From contig NC_014666.1 of assembly GCF_000166135.1 (NCBI RefSeq), positions 1,860,001 through 1,924,000 of the forward strand: DNA of 64,000 nt, given 5' to 3'. Of the stretch, positions 17,985 to 26,552 are shown in pieces. The DNA comes from Pseudofrankia inefficax. GTDB lineage: Bacteria; Actinomycetota; Actinomycetes; Frankiales; Frankiaceae. Each line of letters opens with the position of its first letter. Position 1 is the first letter of the stretch. Below the pieces are notes generated by a model. It made no database searches. It saw only the letters and a program-made list of their open reading frames with translations, and was not told the origin of the DNA. The position numbers and the translations under genes were made by a program.

Positions 17985-19010
17985 ATGAGAAATTTCGTGG
18001 TAGCGCGGCTCGGCCAGGCGATTCTCTGCGTATGGGGTGTCGTCACGATCGTGTTCGCTCTCACCAAGGTGATTCCCGGCGACCCTGCGCGGATCGCCGC
18101 GGGCCAGACGGCGACTCCCGCGCAGATCGACCAGGCGAGGGCCGCGCTTGGTCTGAACCACCCGTGGATCGTGCAGTACCTCGACTTCATCGGGCGGGCC
18201 TTCCGGGGTGACCTCGGGACCTCGACGGTCACCCACCAGCCTGTGATGCACGACCTCGCGCAGACCATTCCGACGACCATTCAGCTGGTCGCGATCGGCC
18301 TGCTGATCATCATCGTCCTCGGTATCCCGATCGGGGTGCTGGCCGCCTGTTTCGAGAACAGGCCGATCGACGGCGCGCTCCGCGTCTTCCTTGCTTTCCT
18401 GGGTGGCGCGCCGGTGTTCTGGGTCGCCATCCTGATTCAGTTCGTCTTCGCGGCGAAGCTCCGGATCGTCCCGATCTCCGGCTCCAACGACTACGGGCTG
18501 GCCCCGGCGCACCACACGGGATTCACGCTGATCGACTCGCTCGTCGACGGCAATGCCTCCGAGTTCTTCAACTCGCTGACGCACCTGCTCCTGCCGGCGT
18601 TCGCGCTGGCCGCGCCCTTTCTGGCGCACCTCGCCCGCAACGTTCGGACCACCATGATCGGAGCCCTCCGCACCGACTACGTGACCTTCGCCCACTCCAA
18701 GGGGCTCGACACGCGCCGAGTCGTGTTCCATCACGCGCTGCGCGCCACCCTGGCCTCCTCGATCACGATGCTCGGGATGCAGTTCGGCTGGATGATCGGC
18801 TCCGCGCTGCTGGTCGAGACCGTCTTCGGACTTCCCGGGGTGGGGACCTACCTCAATCAGGCCGTCCTGAGCCAGGACATCTTCGCCGTGCTCGGCGGCG
18901 TCCTGATCATCGGTGTCGTCTTCATCGTCAGCAGCCTGATCGTCGACCTGGTGCAGATCAGATTCGACCCGCGGGTCCGCGCCACGATGCTGGCGGAGGC
19001 GGCGCGATGA
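17985..19010 (+). CDS. ABC permease, DppB/OppB type
   Basis: This 341-residue inner-membrane permease begins with the family-typical VVARLGQAILCVWGVVTIVFAL helix (in part LGQAILCVWGVVTIVF) and continues through six predicted membrane helices. The BPD_transp_1 EAA loop lies near residues 220-250 (YVTFAHSKGLDTRRVVFHHA) and the C-terminal FGLPGVG motif is present. ATG 17985 is chosen over the long upstream in-frame extension, which overlaps the binding-protein gene. It pairs with the DppC-type permease that starts by ATGA overlap. Confidence 0.92.
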   Translation: MRNFVVARLGQAILCVWGVVTIVFALTKVIPGDPARIAAGQTATPAQIDQARAALGLNHPWIVQYLDFIGRAFRGDLGTSTVTHQPVMHDLAQTIPTTIQLVAIGLLIIIVLGIPIGVLAACFENRPIDGALRVFLAFLGGAPVFWVAILIQFVFAAKLRIVPISGSNDYGLAPAHHTGFTLIDSLVDGNASEFFNSLTHLLLPAFALAAPFLAHLARNVRTTMIGALRTDYVTFAHSKGLDTRRVVFHHALRATLASSITMLGMQFGWMIGSALLVETVFGLPGVGTYLNQAVLSQDIFAVLGGVLIIGVVFIVSSLIVDLVQIRFDPRVRATMLAEAAR

Positions 19011-19927
19011 ACAACGCGAACCCGGACATCACCTTCGTCGCGCCGCGCCGGCTGCCCAGGCTGGAGACGAGGCGTCTGGTTGGCGCGCCCGCGCGAGCGC
19101 TGCGCGGCCTCGCCGGCCGGCACGCCCCCTGGCTGGACCGCATCGCGGTCGGGATCCTCTGCCTCGTCCTGCTGGTCTCGGTCGTCGGTGCCTTCTGGCG
19201 CCCGGCCGATCCGTACACCGCCAATCCAAAGACGGCGCTGCTCGGCCCCAGCGCCCACCACCTGTTCGGTACCGATGACGTCGGGCGGGACGTGCTGTCG
19301 CGCATGCTCGCGGGCGCTCCGGAGACGCTGCTCGCGGCGCTCGGCATCACGTTGCTGGCGACGCTCGTCGGCGTGGTCCTCGCCTCCGTCGCCGCGTTGT
19401 CACCGCGGTGGCTCGATGCCGCGGTCATGCGGCTCTGCGACATCACGTTGGCGCTGCCGACGCTCGTGTTGGCGCTGGGCATCGCGGCCGCGCTCGGCCC
19501 GTCGAACCGCTCCCTGACCATCGCCATGGTGCTCTCGCTGTGGCCGGGCACGGCCCGGCTGGCGCGCACCACCATCCGGGAGACGATGTCCCAGCCGTAC
19601 ATCGAGACCGCGCGACGGATGGGGGCTGGCCGGCTCTCGCTGCTGTTCCGGCACATCCTGCCCAACTCACTCGACCAGATCGTCGTCACGGCCAGCATGG
19701 AGATCGGCGGGGCCATCGTGATCATGGCGGGTCTGGCGTTCATCGGGGTGGGCGCGCCTCCACCAGATGCCAACTGGGGTTCCATGGTGGCCGAGGGGCA
19801 GTCCTACATGACCACCGCGTGGTGGATCTCGATGTTCCCCGGGCTCGTGATCACGCTTTCCGCGATGGCCTTCGGCGTCATCGGTGACGCGATCCGTGTC
19901 CGTATCGATCCGGCGATGGTCCGATGA
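19007..19927 (+). CDS. ABC permease, DppC/OppC type
   Basis: This 306-residue permease has a cytoplasmic N-terminal tail, a first helix near residues 45-65, then LFGTDDVGRDVLSRMLAGAPETL (in part GTDDVGRDVLSRML), the DppC hallmark. A BPD_transp_1 domain carries the EAA loop PYIETARRMGAGRLSLLFRH (about residue 200). The start overlaps the DppB stop by four bases and the end overlaps the next start in the same way. This indicates translational coupling. Confidence 0.93.
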   Translation: MNNANPDITFVAPRRLPRLETRRLVGAPARALRGLAGRHAPWLDRIAVGILCLVLLVSVVGAFWRPADPYTANPKTALLGPSAHHLFGTDDVGRDVLSRMLAGAPETLLAALGITLLATLVGVVLASVAALSPRWLDAAVMRLCDITLALPTLVLALGIAAALGPSNRSLTIAMVLSLWPGTARLARTTIRETMSQPYIETARRMGAGRLSLLFRHILPNSLDQIVVTASMEIGGAIVIMAGLAFIGVGAPPPDANWGSMVAEGQSYMTTAWWISMFPGLVITLSAMAFGVIGDAIRVRIDPAMVR

Positions 19928-20823
19928 AGCCCCGCGCGATCGATCGCGACATCGAGCCCTTCCTGCGCGTCCGGAAGCTGCGGGCCACCGTCGCCGCGCC
20001 GGGACACAGGCCGGAGCTCGGTGAACGCGAACTCGTCAGGGGCATCGACCTGGACGTCTGGCCCGGAGAACGGGTCGCGCTCGTCGGCGAGTCCGGTTCG
20101 GGGAAGTCGGTGACCGCCCGCGGCATCCTCCAGCTCGACCCCTCCCTCCGGCTCACCGGGTCGGTCGAGGTGGCCCGACAACAGCTGATCGGCGCCGCGC
20201 CGGGCACGGTCCGGGGAATACGGGGCCGGGTGGTCTCGATGGTCTTTCAGGACCCGATGACGGCACTGAATCCTGTTCTCACGGTGGGCGACCAGGTGGC
20301 CGAACCGTTGAGGCTCGCCGGCACCTCCCGCAAGGAGGCCATGAGGCAGGCCGCCGACATGCTCGACCGGCTCGGCGTGCCCAACGCGCGAACACGGCTC
20401 GGCGCGTATCCGCAGGAGTTCTCCGGCGGCATGCGCCAGCGGGTCGTCCTCGCGGCCGCGCTCATCGGCCAGCCCTCGTTGCTGATCGCGGACGAACCGA
20501 CGACCGCGTTGGACGTCCTGGTGCAGGAGCAGATTCTCGACCTAATCGTGCGGCAGTCCGACGAGCTGCGGCTCGCGGTCCTTCTCATCACCCACGACCT
20601 CGGCCTCGTGGCGGGGGCGACCGACCGGGTCTACGTCATGCGCTCAGGGGAGATCGTCGAGGAGGCGCTGGTCGACGATCTCTTCACCCACCCCGGGCAT
20701 TCCTACACCCGCGCTCTTCTCGGCGCGGTTCCGACCCTCGACCACGACCCGGAAGTACCACTCGCGCCCGTGCCGGCGGCCGGGGCCGAACCCGAACAAT
20801 GCCTACCGAGGAGCCGCCGATGA
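19924..20823 (+). CDS. ABC ATPase, DppD/OppD type
   Basis: This 299-residue ATPase has Walker A GESGSGKS (about residue 57), Q-loop SMVFQDPMTALNPVL, signature FSGGMRQRV and Walker B LLIADEPTTALDV. The C-terminal extension with HPGHSYTRALLGAVP is the start of the oligopeptide/dipeptide C-terminal motif. The canonical cysteine-rich iron-sulfur-like tail seen in many OppD proteins looks incomplete here. It powers the importer with its partner at 20820. Confidence 0.93.
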   Translation: MKPRAIDRDIEPFLRVRKLRATVAAPGHRPELGERELVRGIDLDVWPGERVALVGESGSGKSVTARGILQLDPSLRLTGSVEVARQQLIGAAPGTVRGIRGRVVSMVFQDPMTALNPVLTVGDQVAEPLRLAGTSRKEAMRQAADMLDRLGVPNARTRLGAYPQEFSGGMRQRVVLAAALIGQPSLLIADEPTTALDVLVQEQILDLIVRQSDELRLAVLLITHDLGLVAGATDRVYVMRSGEIVEEALVDDLFTHPGHSYTRALLGAVPTLDHDPEVPLAPVPAAGAEPEQCLPRSRR

Positions 20824-21641
20824 CCGCGCTGTTGGAGGTGGACGGCCTCACCAAGTCCTTCGGCCGGGGCAGAAAACGTCACCAGGTTCTTCACGACGTG
20901 TCGTTCTCGGTTCCCGCGGGGCGCGTCGTCGGCATCGTCGGCCAGTCGGGGTCGGGGAAGACGACCGCCGTTCGGTGCGTGCTCGGCCTCGACCAGCCGG
21001 ACGCGGGTGCGGTGCGGTACGACGGCTTCGACGTCCTGGCCGCCGGGCGTGCGCAGCGGCGACGTTTCCAGACGGAAGTACAGACGGTGTCGCAGGACCC
21101 GTACACGAGCCTCGATCCCCGTATGCGGGTCGAGAAGATCGTCGGGGAACCGCTGTGGATCGGTGGCCTGCGTGACCGCGCCGCACTGCGGGCCCGCGCC
21201 CTGGAGGCTCTGGCGCTGGTCGGGCTTCCCGACGACGCCGGCAGCCGTTTCCCGCGGGCGTTCTCGGGCGGGCAGCGCCAGCGCATCGCCATCGCCCGTG
21301 CCCTCATCACCCGGCCCCGCCTGCTGGTCTGCGACGAGGCCGTCTCGGCGCTGGACGTCTCCGTGCAGGCCGAAATCCTGAATCTCATCCGGACGATGCA
21401 GCGACAGCTGTCCCTTTCGGTGCTTTTCGTCGCGCACGACCTCGCGGTTGTCAAATACCTGTGCGAGCACGTCGTCGTCATGTCCGAGGGACGCGTCGTC
21501 GAGGCCGGGAGCCGTGAAGCGATCTACGACGCCCCGGCGACCGAGTACACCCGGCGACTTCTCGCCGCCGTCCCAAGGACCGATCCGGCCGCCGAGCGGG
21601 CCCGCCGCCACGCTCGGCTTTCCGCCGGAGCAGGCCGGTGA
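20820..21641 (+). CDS. ABC ATPase, DppF/OppF type
   Basis: This 273-residue ATPase has Walker A GQSGSGKT, Q-loop VQTVSQDPYTSLDPRM, signature FSGGQRQRI and Walker B LLVCDEAVSALDV. I chose ATG 20820, which overlaps the DppD stop as ATGA and follows GAGGAG; a start at 20799 is possible. It completes a five-part importer (binding protein, two permeases, two ATPases), the usual complement for Opp/Dpp systems. Confidence 0.93.
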   Translation: MTALLEVDGLTKSFGRGRKRHQVLHDVSFSVPAGRVVGIVGQSGSGKTTAVRCVLGLDQPDAGAVRYDGFDVLAAGRAQRRRFQTEVQTVSQDPYTSLDPRMRVEKIVGEPLWIGGLRDRAALRARALEALALVGLPDDAGSRFPRAFSGGQRQRIAIARALITRPRLLVCDEAVSALDVSVQAEILNLIRTMQRQLSLSVLFVAHDLAVVKYLCEHVVVMSEGRVVEAGSREAIYDAPATEYTRRLLAAVPRTDPAAERARRHARLSAGAGR

Positions 21642-21684
21642 GCGCCGTCGTACCCGGAACGTCCTGCCCCAGGGCGGAGCTCCG

Positions 21685-23091
21685 TTGACCGAGCGTCCAC
21701 CGGTGACCCGCGAGCTGGCCGCCTTCGCCGCCGGGCTGCGTTTCGAGGACCTGCCGAGCTCCGCCGTGGCGATGGCCAGGATGCACACCCTGAACATCGT
21801 GACCGCCGCCATGACCGGTTCGACGCTGCCCGCGGCGGCCAGCGTCCTCACGGTCCACCTCCGCGCGGGCGGCGTGCCCGAGAGCTCGGTCATCGGCGGC
21901 GAACGGCGTCTGCCTCGCGCGGCCGCGGCGGCGGTCAACGCCCATTCCGCCTACTGCACGATGAACGACGACAGCTTCATGGAAGGCGACCTGCACCCCG
22001 GCCACTCGGCGGTGACCGCCGCGCTGGCGGTCGCCGAGTCGGTGGGAGCCGGCGGGAAGGACTTCCTGCTCGCGCTCGTGGCCGGGATCGAGGTCGGCTG
22101 CAGGATCGGCGCCTCGCTATGCCAGACCCAGGAGTCGCACAAGGCCCGAGCGGGCTGGCACTGCAACCTCGGTGACACGTTCGTCGCGGCCGTCGCCGCC
22201 GGCAAGCTCCTCGGGCTGAGCGAAGACCAGTTCGTCGCCGCGCTCGGAATCGCGGCGACCGCGGCGGCCGGGCTGAACGAGGTGATGAATCCTCCGCCCT
22301 CGCTGGTGTGGCCCTGGGACGGCGGGCGCAACACCGGTCAGGGGGTCCTCGCCGCCGAGCTGGCCCTGGCTGGAATGACCGCGGGCACGACCGCGCTCGA
22401 GGGGCATCAGGGCTTCATCGAGATGTTCACCGGTGGGCGCGCGGAGCCCGTCGCGTTCGACCGCGCGCTCCGGGGCCTGCACGCGGAATGGATCAGCGAA
22501 CAGCTGCTCATCAAGACGCGCTCCGCCTCCGTGATGACCCACAGCGCCATCGACGCCGCGCAGCACCTCGTGCTGCACCACCAGGTCGCCCTGGCCGAGA
22601 TCGAGACCATCGAGGTGCGGACGAACAGGTGGACGGCCGAGAAGCTCTGCCATCGAGACATCCCGGACTTCAACGTCTCGGTGTTCAGCCTGCCGTTCGC
22701 CATCGCCCTGGCGATCCTGACCGGTGACCGGCTCTCGCCGCCGAGCTCTCATCAGGCCTATCTCGACAACGTCGAGATCAGGTCGCTGATGGCCCGGGTG
22801 GTCGCGATCGAGGATCCCGAGATCGACAAGGTCTTCGGCTTCTCGTTGCCCGCGGACGTCACGGTGCGGACCACGGACGGTCGCCGCTACCGGGCCCGTG
22901 AGGACATTCCGTACGGGCAGTATCCGCACAAGCCCCTCGATCCGGAGGTGTTCGAGCGAAAGCTCCGCCTCAACGCCGCGCCCCTGCTGCGGGCCGACCG
23001 GGTCGACCGGCTCATCGACTGGGTCTCGGACGAGCTGACCAGCGCTCGCACCCTGGAACCGCTCGCCCGGCTCATCGCCCCCTCCAGCTGA
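21685..23091 (+). CDS. MmgE/PrpD family protein
   Basis: This 468-residue protein is of the MmgE/PrpD family (2-methylcitrate dehydratase, cis-aconitate decarboxylase and iminodisuccinate epimerase relatives). Typical features are an N-terminal all-helical domain, AHSAYCTMNDDSF and LHPGHSAVTAALAVAE (about 85-125), and KTRSASVMTHSAIDAA (in part SVMTHSAIDAAQHL) leading into the lid domain. Length fits the family. The best start is TTG 21685 behind GGGCGGAG, with GTG 21703 as an alternative. Within an operon with an OCD-type enzyme it may epimerise or dehydrate an amino-polycarboxylate-like intermediate. That is inference. Confidence 0.85.
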   Translation: MTERPPVTRELAAFAAGLRFEDLPSSAVAMARMHTLNIVTAAMTGSTLPAAASVLTVHLRAGGVPESSVIGGERRLPRAAAAAVNAHSAYCTMNDDSFMEGDLHPGHSAVTAALAVAESVGAGGKDFLLALVAGIEVGCRIGASLCQTQESHKARAGWHCNLGDTFVAAVAAGKLLGLSEDQFVAALGIAATAAAGLNEVMNPPPSLVWPWDGGRNTGQGVLAAELALAGMTAGTTALEGHQGFIEMFTGGRAEPVAFDRALRGLHAEWISEQLLIKTRSASVMTHSAIDAAQHLVLHHQVALAEIETIEVRTNRWTAEKLCHRDIPDFNVSVFSLPFAIALAILTGDRLSPPSSHQAYLDNVEIRSLMARVVAIEDPEIDKVFGFSLPADVTVRTTDGRRYRAREDIPYGQYPHKPLDPEVFERKLRLNAAPLLRADRVDRLIDWVSDELTSARTLEPLARLIAPSS

Positions 23092-23120
23092 CGACCTCGA
23101 CCCGACGAAAAGGAATTCCG

Positions 23121-23585
23121 ATGACCATCTCTGTGCAGGACGCGATGAAGCGCTCCCTGGAGCTCGCGGCCGAAGCCGCCGCCGCGGGCGACAACCCGTA
23201 TGGTGCCGTGCTCGTCACCGCCGACGGGCAGGCCGTCGAGGAGCGGAACCGGGTCGTGACGACGTCGGACCCCACGGCCCACGCGGAGAGCATGGCGATC
23301 CGGGTGGCCGCCAAGACGTGGGGAATCGACCTGTCGGGCGCCACGATGGTGGCCTCCTTCGAGCCGTGTCCCATGTGCTGCGGGGCGATTCTCGAGGCGG
23401 GCATCACGGTCCTCGCCATCGGTCAGCGGCGGACGGTCGGGGAGGCGCCGCTCGGCCGCTACACGGTCGAGAACCTCCTTGAACTCGTCGACCGCCCGCA
23501 CGCCCTCCAGGTGGTGACGGGGGAGTTCGGGGACGAGGCGGCGGCCTTCTACGCGACGGTCGGCTCGACGACCGAAGAGGCCTGA
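23121..23585 (+). CDS. cytidine/deoxycytidylate deaminase-like zinc enzyme
   Basis: This 154-residue protein has the zinc deaminase signature: HAES (His and catalytic Glu) near residue 54 and PCPMCCGAI (two Cys ligands) near residue 83. The fold resembles guanine deaminase and TadA-type enzymes, but the gene lies in a catabolic operon, not a translation context. A purine, pterin or related cyclic amidine or amine substrate is therefore plausible. ATG 23121 has AAAAGGA upstream. It ends one base before the amidohydrolase start. Confidence 0.87.
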   Translation: MTISVQDAMKRSLELAAEAAAAGDNPYGAVLVTADGQAVEERNRVVTTSDPTAHAESMAIRVAAKTWGIDLSGATMVASFEPCPMCCGAILEAGITVLAIGQRRTVGEAPLGRYTVENLLELVDRPHALQVVTGEFGDEAAAFYATVGSTTEEA

Positions 23586-23586
23586 C

Positions 23587-24930
23587 GTGGAGCCGACCCG
23601 GCGGTCGTTCCCGACCGCGAGCCAGGCCTTCCTCGCCAAGCGGATCTTCACCGCCGTCGGTGCCGAGGGAACGCTGATCGAGGACGCCGCGCTGGTTCTC
23701 GAGGACAACCAGATCCTGTACGTCGGACCAGCGCGGGAGGTCGAGCTGGCGGCGGTGCCGGTCCATGACCTGGGCGACGTCACCGTGCTTCCCGGCCTGG
23801 TCGACGCGCACGCCCACCTGACCCTGCCCGCCGACAAGCGCAACTACGAGCAGGTGCACCAGGATCCGGACGAGATGCTCGCCCTGGTCTGCGTCATGAA
23901 CCTGCGGAAACACCTGGCCGCCGGCGTGACGACCATTCGCGACAACGGCGGGAGAAACCGGGTCACCTTCACCGTGCGGGACGCCATCCGGCGCGGCTAT
24001 CTCGCCGGCCCACGGCTGCTCCTTTGCGGTCGCCCGGTCACCCAGCGACTCGGCCACTTCTACTTCTGCGGCGGCACGGCGGACGGCCCGGTCGAGATTC
24101 GAGCGACGGTCCGCGCCCTCGTCGCGGAGGGCGCGGACCACATCAAGATCATGGCCTCGGGTGGCGCCACCCTGGGCAATCTGCCGTACTACGCCGCCTA
24201 CACCGTCGAGGAGATGAAGGCGGCCGTCGACGCCGCGCACGACCTCGGCCGGCTCACCACGGGCCACTGCCGGGCAACGCAGTCGATGCGTTACGCCCTG
24301 GAGGCCGGATTCGACGCGATCGAACACGCGGAGTTCCTGGAGGCAGATCTCTCGCGCAAGGCCAACCTAGGGGCGCACCACAATCTCCAGGGCGGGCAGA
24401 GCGTCTACGACGGGCGGCTGGCGCAGCAGCTCCTCGATGCCGGCACGTTCATCAGCACCACCCTGCAGTGCGGGGGATATGACACGGTCGTCGACCTGAG
24501 GCACAAGAAGGACACCGCTGGCCTCACCGGGCAGGAGCAGGGGCAGCTGGATGCCCTGCAGTTCTACTTCGAGCAGAAGGTCGGAAACTTCAGCCAGCTG
24601 ATCAAGGACGGCTTCGTCGGCAAGCTCGCCATCAGCAGCGATGCCGGCCCCTTCGACACCCAGTTCGGCCGGATGGACCTCGGGCTGTGCCTCGGTGTCG
24701 AAGGCGGCATGACGACCGGGCAGGCCCTGGTCGCGGCGACGAGGGTCGGCGCCGAGCTCTGCGGCATCGCCGACGAGGTCGGAACCCTGGAGCCCGGAAA
24801 GCTGGCCGACTTCTTCGCCGTCGACGGCGACCCGACGCGGAACATCGCCGACATCGCCAACGTGACGGGCGTCTGGGCCGACGGCCGCCTGAGGTCCCAC
24901 GGACCGGGCGTCGGCGTCGAGTGGCCGTGA
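23587..24930 (+). CDS. amidohydrolase family protein
   Basis: This 447-residue metal-dependent hydrolase is of the imidazolonepropionase/prolidase-like branch. The metal site can be traced: VDAHAHL (HxH), HIKIMASGG (Lys that is usually carboxylated), TGHCRAT and IEHAEF (two His), and SSDAGP (Asp). The start is GTG 23587, one base after the deaminase stop. Such enzymes open cyclic amides or hydrolyse peptides, so this may open a ring left by the deaminase. It is the last gene of the operon. Confidence 0.9.
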   Translation: MEPTRRSFPTASQAFLAKRIFTAVGAEGTLIEDAALVLEDNQILYVGPAREVELAAVPVHDLGDVTVLPGLVDAHAHLTLPADKRNYEQVHQDPDEMLALVCVMNLRKHLAAGVTTIRDNGGRNRVTFTVRDAIRRGYLAGPRLLLCGRPVTQRLGHFYFCGGTADGPVEIRATVRALVAEGADHIKIMASGGATLGNLPYYAAYTVEEMKAAVDAAHDLGRLTTGHCRATQSMRYALEAGFDAIEHAEFLEADLSRKANLGAHHNLQGGQSVYDGRLAQQLLDAGTFISTTLQCGGYDTVVDLRHKKDTAGLTGQEQGQLDALQFYFEQKVGNFSQLIKDGFVGKLAISSDAGPFDTQFGRMDLGLCLGVEGGMTTGQALVAATRVGAELCGIADEVGTLEPGKLADFFAVDGDPTRNIADIANVTGVWADGRLRSHGPGVGVEWP

Positions 24931-24989
24931 TCAATACGCCCGCGCGGCCGGCTCGGCTTGGCTGAACCGCGGCCTCCCCTTGGCGGCGG

Positions 24990-25625
24990 TCAGAATGTCA
25001 GGTCGTCCCAGGTGATGGTGACCGGGATGGGGTTGGTGATCGCGGGTGGGCCGCCGGCCTCGTCCTTCATCAGAGTGCCGAGGTGTTTGTAGAGCATGCT
25101 GGCGTGGTCGAGTGCGTAGCGTTCGATGGTGGTGACGCCGTCGTTGTCGAGGCGGGTGATCCAGTAGTGCGGAATCCCGGCGCGGGCGTACTCACCGAGC
25201 TTGTCGGTGGTGTCCTGGGTTTCCGAGCCGGGCGAGACGATCTCGATGACGAGCAGGGCGTGCTCGGCGCGGGGTCGTTCGCCGCGGTCGCGGTCCAGGC
25301 AGCGGGAGAGAATGACGTCGGGCCGCCGGTTGAGCAGCGGGATGTCGCGAAGCCGCAGATCGACGTCGTTGTTGACCGTGAGGCAGCCGTACCGGCCCGA
25401 CTTCACCGCGTTCTGAGCGTGCCGCTCCAGCAGGTTGGCAAGGCGGCGCCCCGCGGTCTGATGGTCCGGGGTAGGAGCCTCGCAGAAGACGATGTAGCCG
25501 TCGACGATCTCGATCGAGCGGGCGATCTCCTCCGACAGGGCCTCGTACTCGGCGGCCGTCACGCGCGCGGGCTGCGGGCGGAGGGCACGCAACCAGCTGT
25601 CCTTCGGCAGGGCCGTTGTCACCAT
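24990..25625 (-). CDS. Uma2-family (DUF820) putative endonuclease
   Basis: This 211-residue protein has the PD-(D/E)XK-like Uma2 fold. An N-terminal MTAAEYEALS-like segment (VTAAEYEALSEEI) is followed by PDVILSR, then LLVIEIVSPGSETQDTTDK and EYARAGIPHYWI. Asp in PDV, Glu in EIVSPGS and Lys in TTDK fit the nuclease motif. The family is very common in actinobacteria and cyanobacteria, and its biological role is poorly known. ATG 25625 has a GGGAGG site; a longer frame to 25775 is unlikely. Confidence 0.85.
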   Translation of the reverse strand: MVTTALPKDSWLRALRPQPARVTAAEYEALSEEIARSIEIVDGYIVFCEAPTPDHQTAGRRLANLLERHAQNAVKSGRYGCLTVNNDVDLRLRDIPLLNRRPDVILSRCLDRDRGERPRAEHALLVIEIVSPGSETQDTTDKLGEYARAGIPHYWITRLDNDGVTTIERYALDHASMLYKHLGTLMKDEAGGPPAITNPIPVTITWDDLTF

Positions 25626-25815
25626 TGCCTCCCGAGCGGATGAGTCGTCACACGTCCAAGACGTCGGCAGGCCGCGACCGCCCGATCTCAGCGTAGATCC
25701 CAGGCTGGCGCAGACGTGCATCGCAGGCGACGCGACCACGTCAGGGCCGCCGGAGCCCGGTCTCGACCTCACCATGATCGCGGTTTCGGCCCCCCGCGTT
25801 GGCTACGCTGCCGTC

Positions 25816-25837
25816 ATAAGAAACCAAGGTTTCTTAT
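25816..25837. promoter_or_regulatory. perfect 22-base palindromic operator candidate
   Basis: ATAAGAAACC-AA-GGTTTCTTAT is a perfect inverted repeat with a two-base centre, A+T-rich in a GC-rich setting. It ends 19 bases before the start of the gene at 25857. Its size and symmetry suit a dimeric repressor of the MarR or TetR kind. The regulator is not adjacent. Confidence 0.6.
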
Positions 25838-25856
25838 CGGGCTGGGAGGGTGGGCG

Positions 25857-26552
25857 GTGTCGGACCGGGCAACTGGCGGGCCAGGAACCCCGACCGTCCT
25901 AGGAGGACCCGTCGGTTCAGCCGGTGACTCGGCCGTGAGCGGTGCGTTGACCGCGTCGTTCTCGCGCCGTCGCGGGCAGGCGGACCAGGTTCACGTCACC
26001 CGTGGCGACAGGAGCACGACCAGCTGGAGGTTCCCCAGCTACGGCGACGTCCTGCCGCACGACCTCGTCCACTTCGTCGTAGAGGAGGGCCTCGGTCTGA
26101 CCGATGGCTTCTGGGGCCTCGTCGACCAGGGCGCCGACGTGATCCTTGAGGGCGACCAGGCCGTCCTGACCCGGGACGGCCTACCCCTCACCGAGCACCG
26201 CGACGTCGACTTCACGGGCCTGACCCGGGCCGAGGAAGCCGTCGCGCTCCTTGGCCCCCAGCCGCGCTTGGAGCAGCCCGGGAGACTCATCGTCGCGCGG
26301 CCCGCCCCGGGCTCCTTCACCGCGCCCGACCTTGCCGACGCCGCCCGCCGCCTGGGCTTTCGCCTACCGCCGACCGCCACCGCCGACACCATCGCGGCGA
26401 TCCACACGCGCCTACGGGACCTCGCGCACCGCTGGAACGCCCGCGACGGCGAGGCGATCACGCTCACCTGGCACCGCTGCGACGTCGACCGCGGCCACGA
26501 TGGGCAACGCGCCGGCCAGCCGTCGTGCGGCGGTGGGAAGCTCGGCCCGTAG
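25857..26552 (+). CDS. hypothetical protein
   Basis: This 231-residue protein is of a type I do not recognise. GTG 25857 follows GGGAGGG at good spacing, and the palindrome at 25816-25837 sits just upstream. The most conserved-looking core is FPSYGDVLPHDLVHFVVE and GLTDGFWGLVDQGADV (about residues 60-95). A helical C-terminal half with an arginine-rich amphipathic helix (HTRLRDLAHRWNARDGEA) follows. No signal peptide or membrane helix is seen. The 3' end overlaps the 3' end of the convergent histidine kinase gene by 141 bases. Confidence 0.65.
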   Translation: MSDRATGGPGTPTVLGGPVGSAGDSAVSGALTASFSRRRGQADQVHVTRGDRSTTSWRFPSYGDVLPHDLVHFVVEEGLGLTDGFWGLVDQGADVILEGDQAVLTRDGLPLTEHRDVDFTGLTRAEEAVALLGPQPRLEQPGRLIVARPAPGSFTAPDLADAARRLGFRLPPTATADTIAAIHTRLRDLAHRWNARDGEAITLTWHRCDVDRGHDGQRAGQPSCGGGKLGP

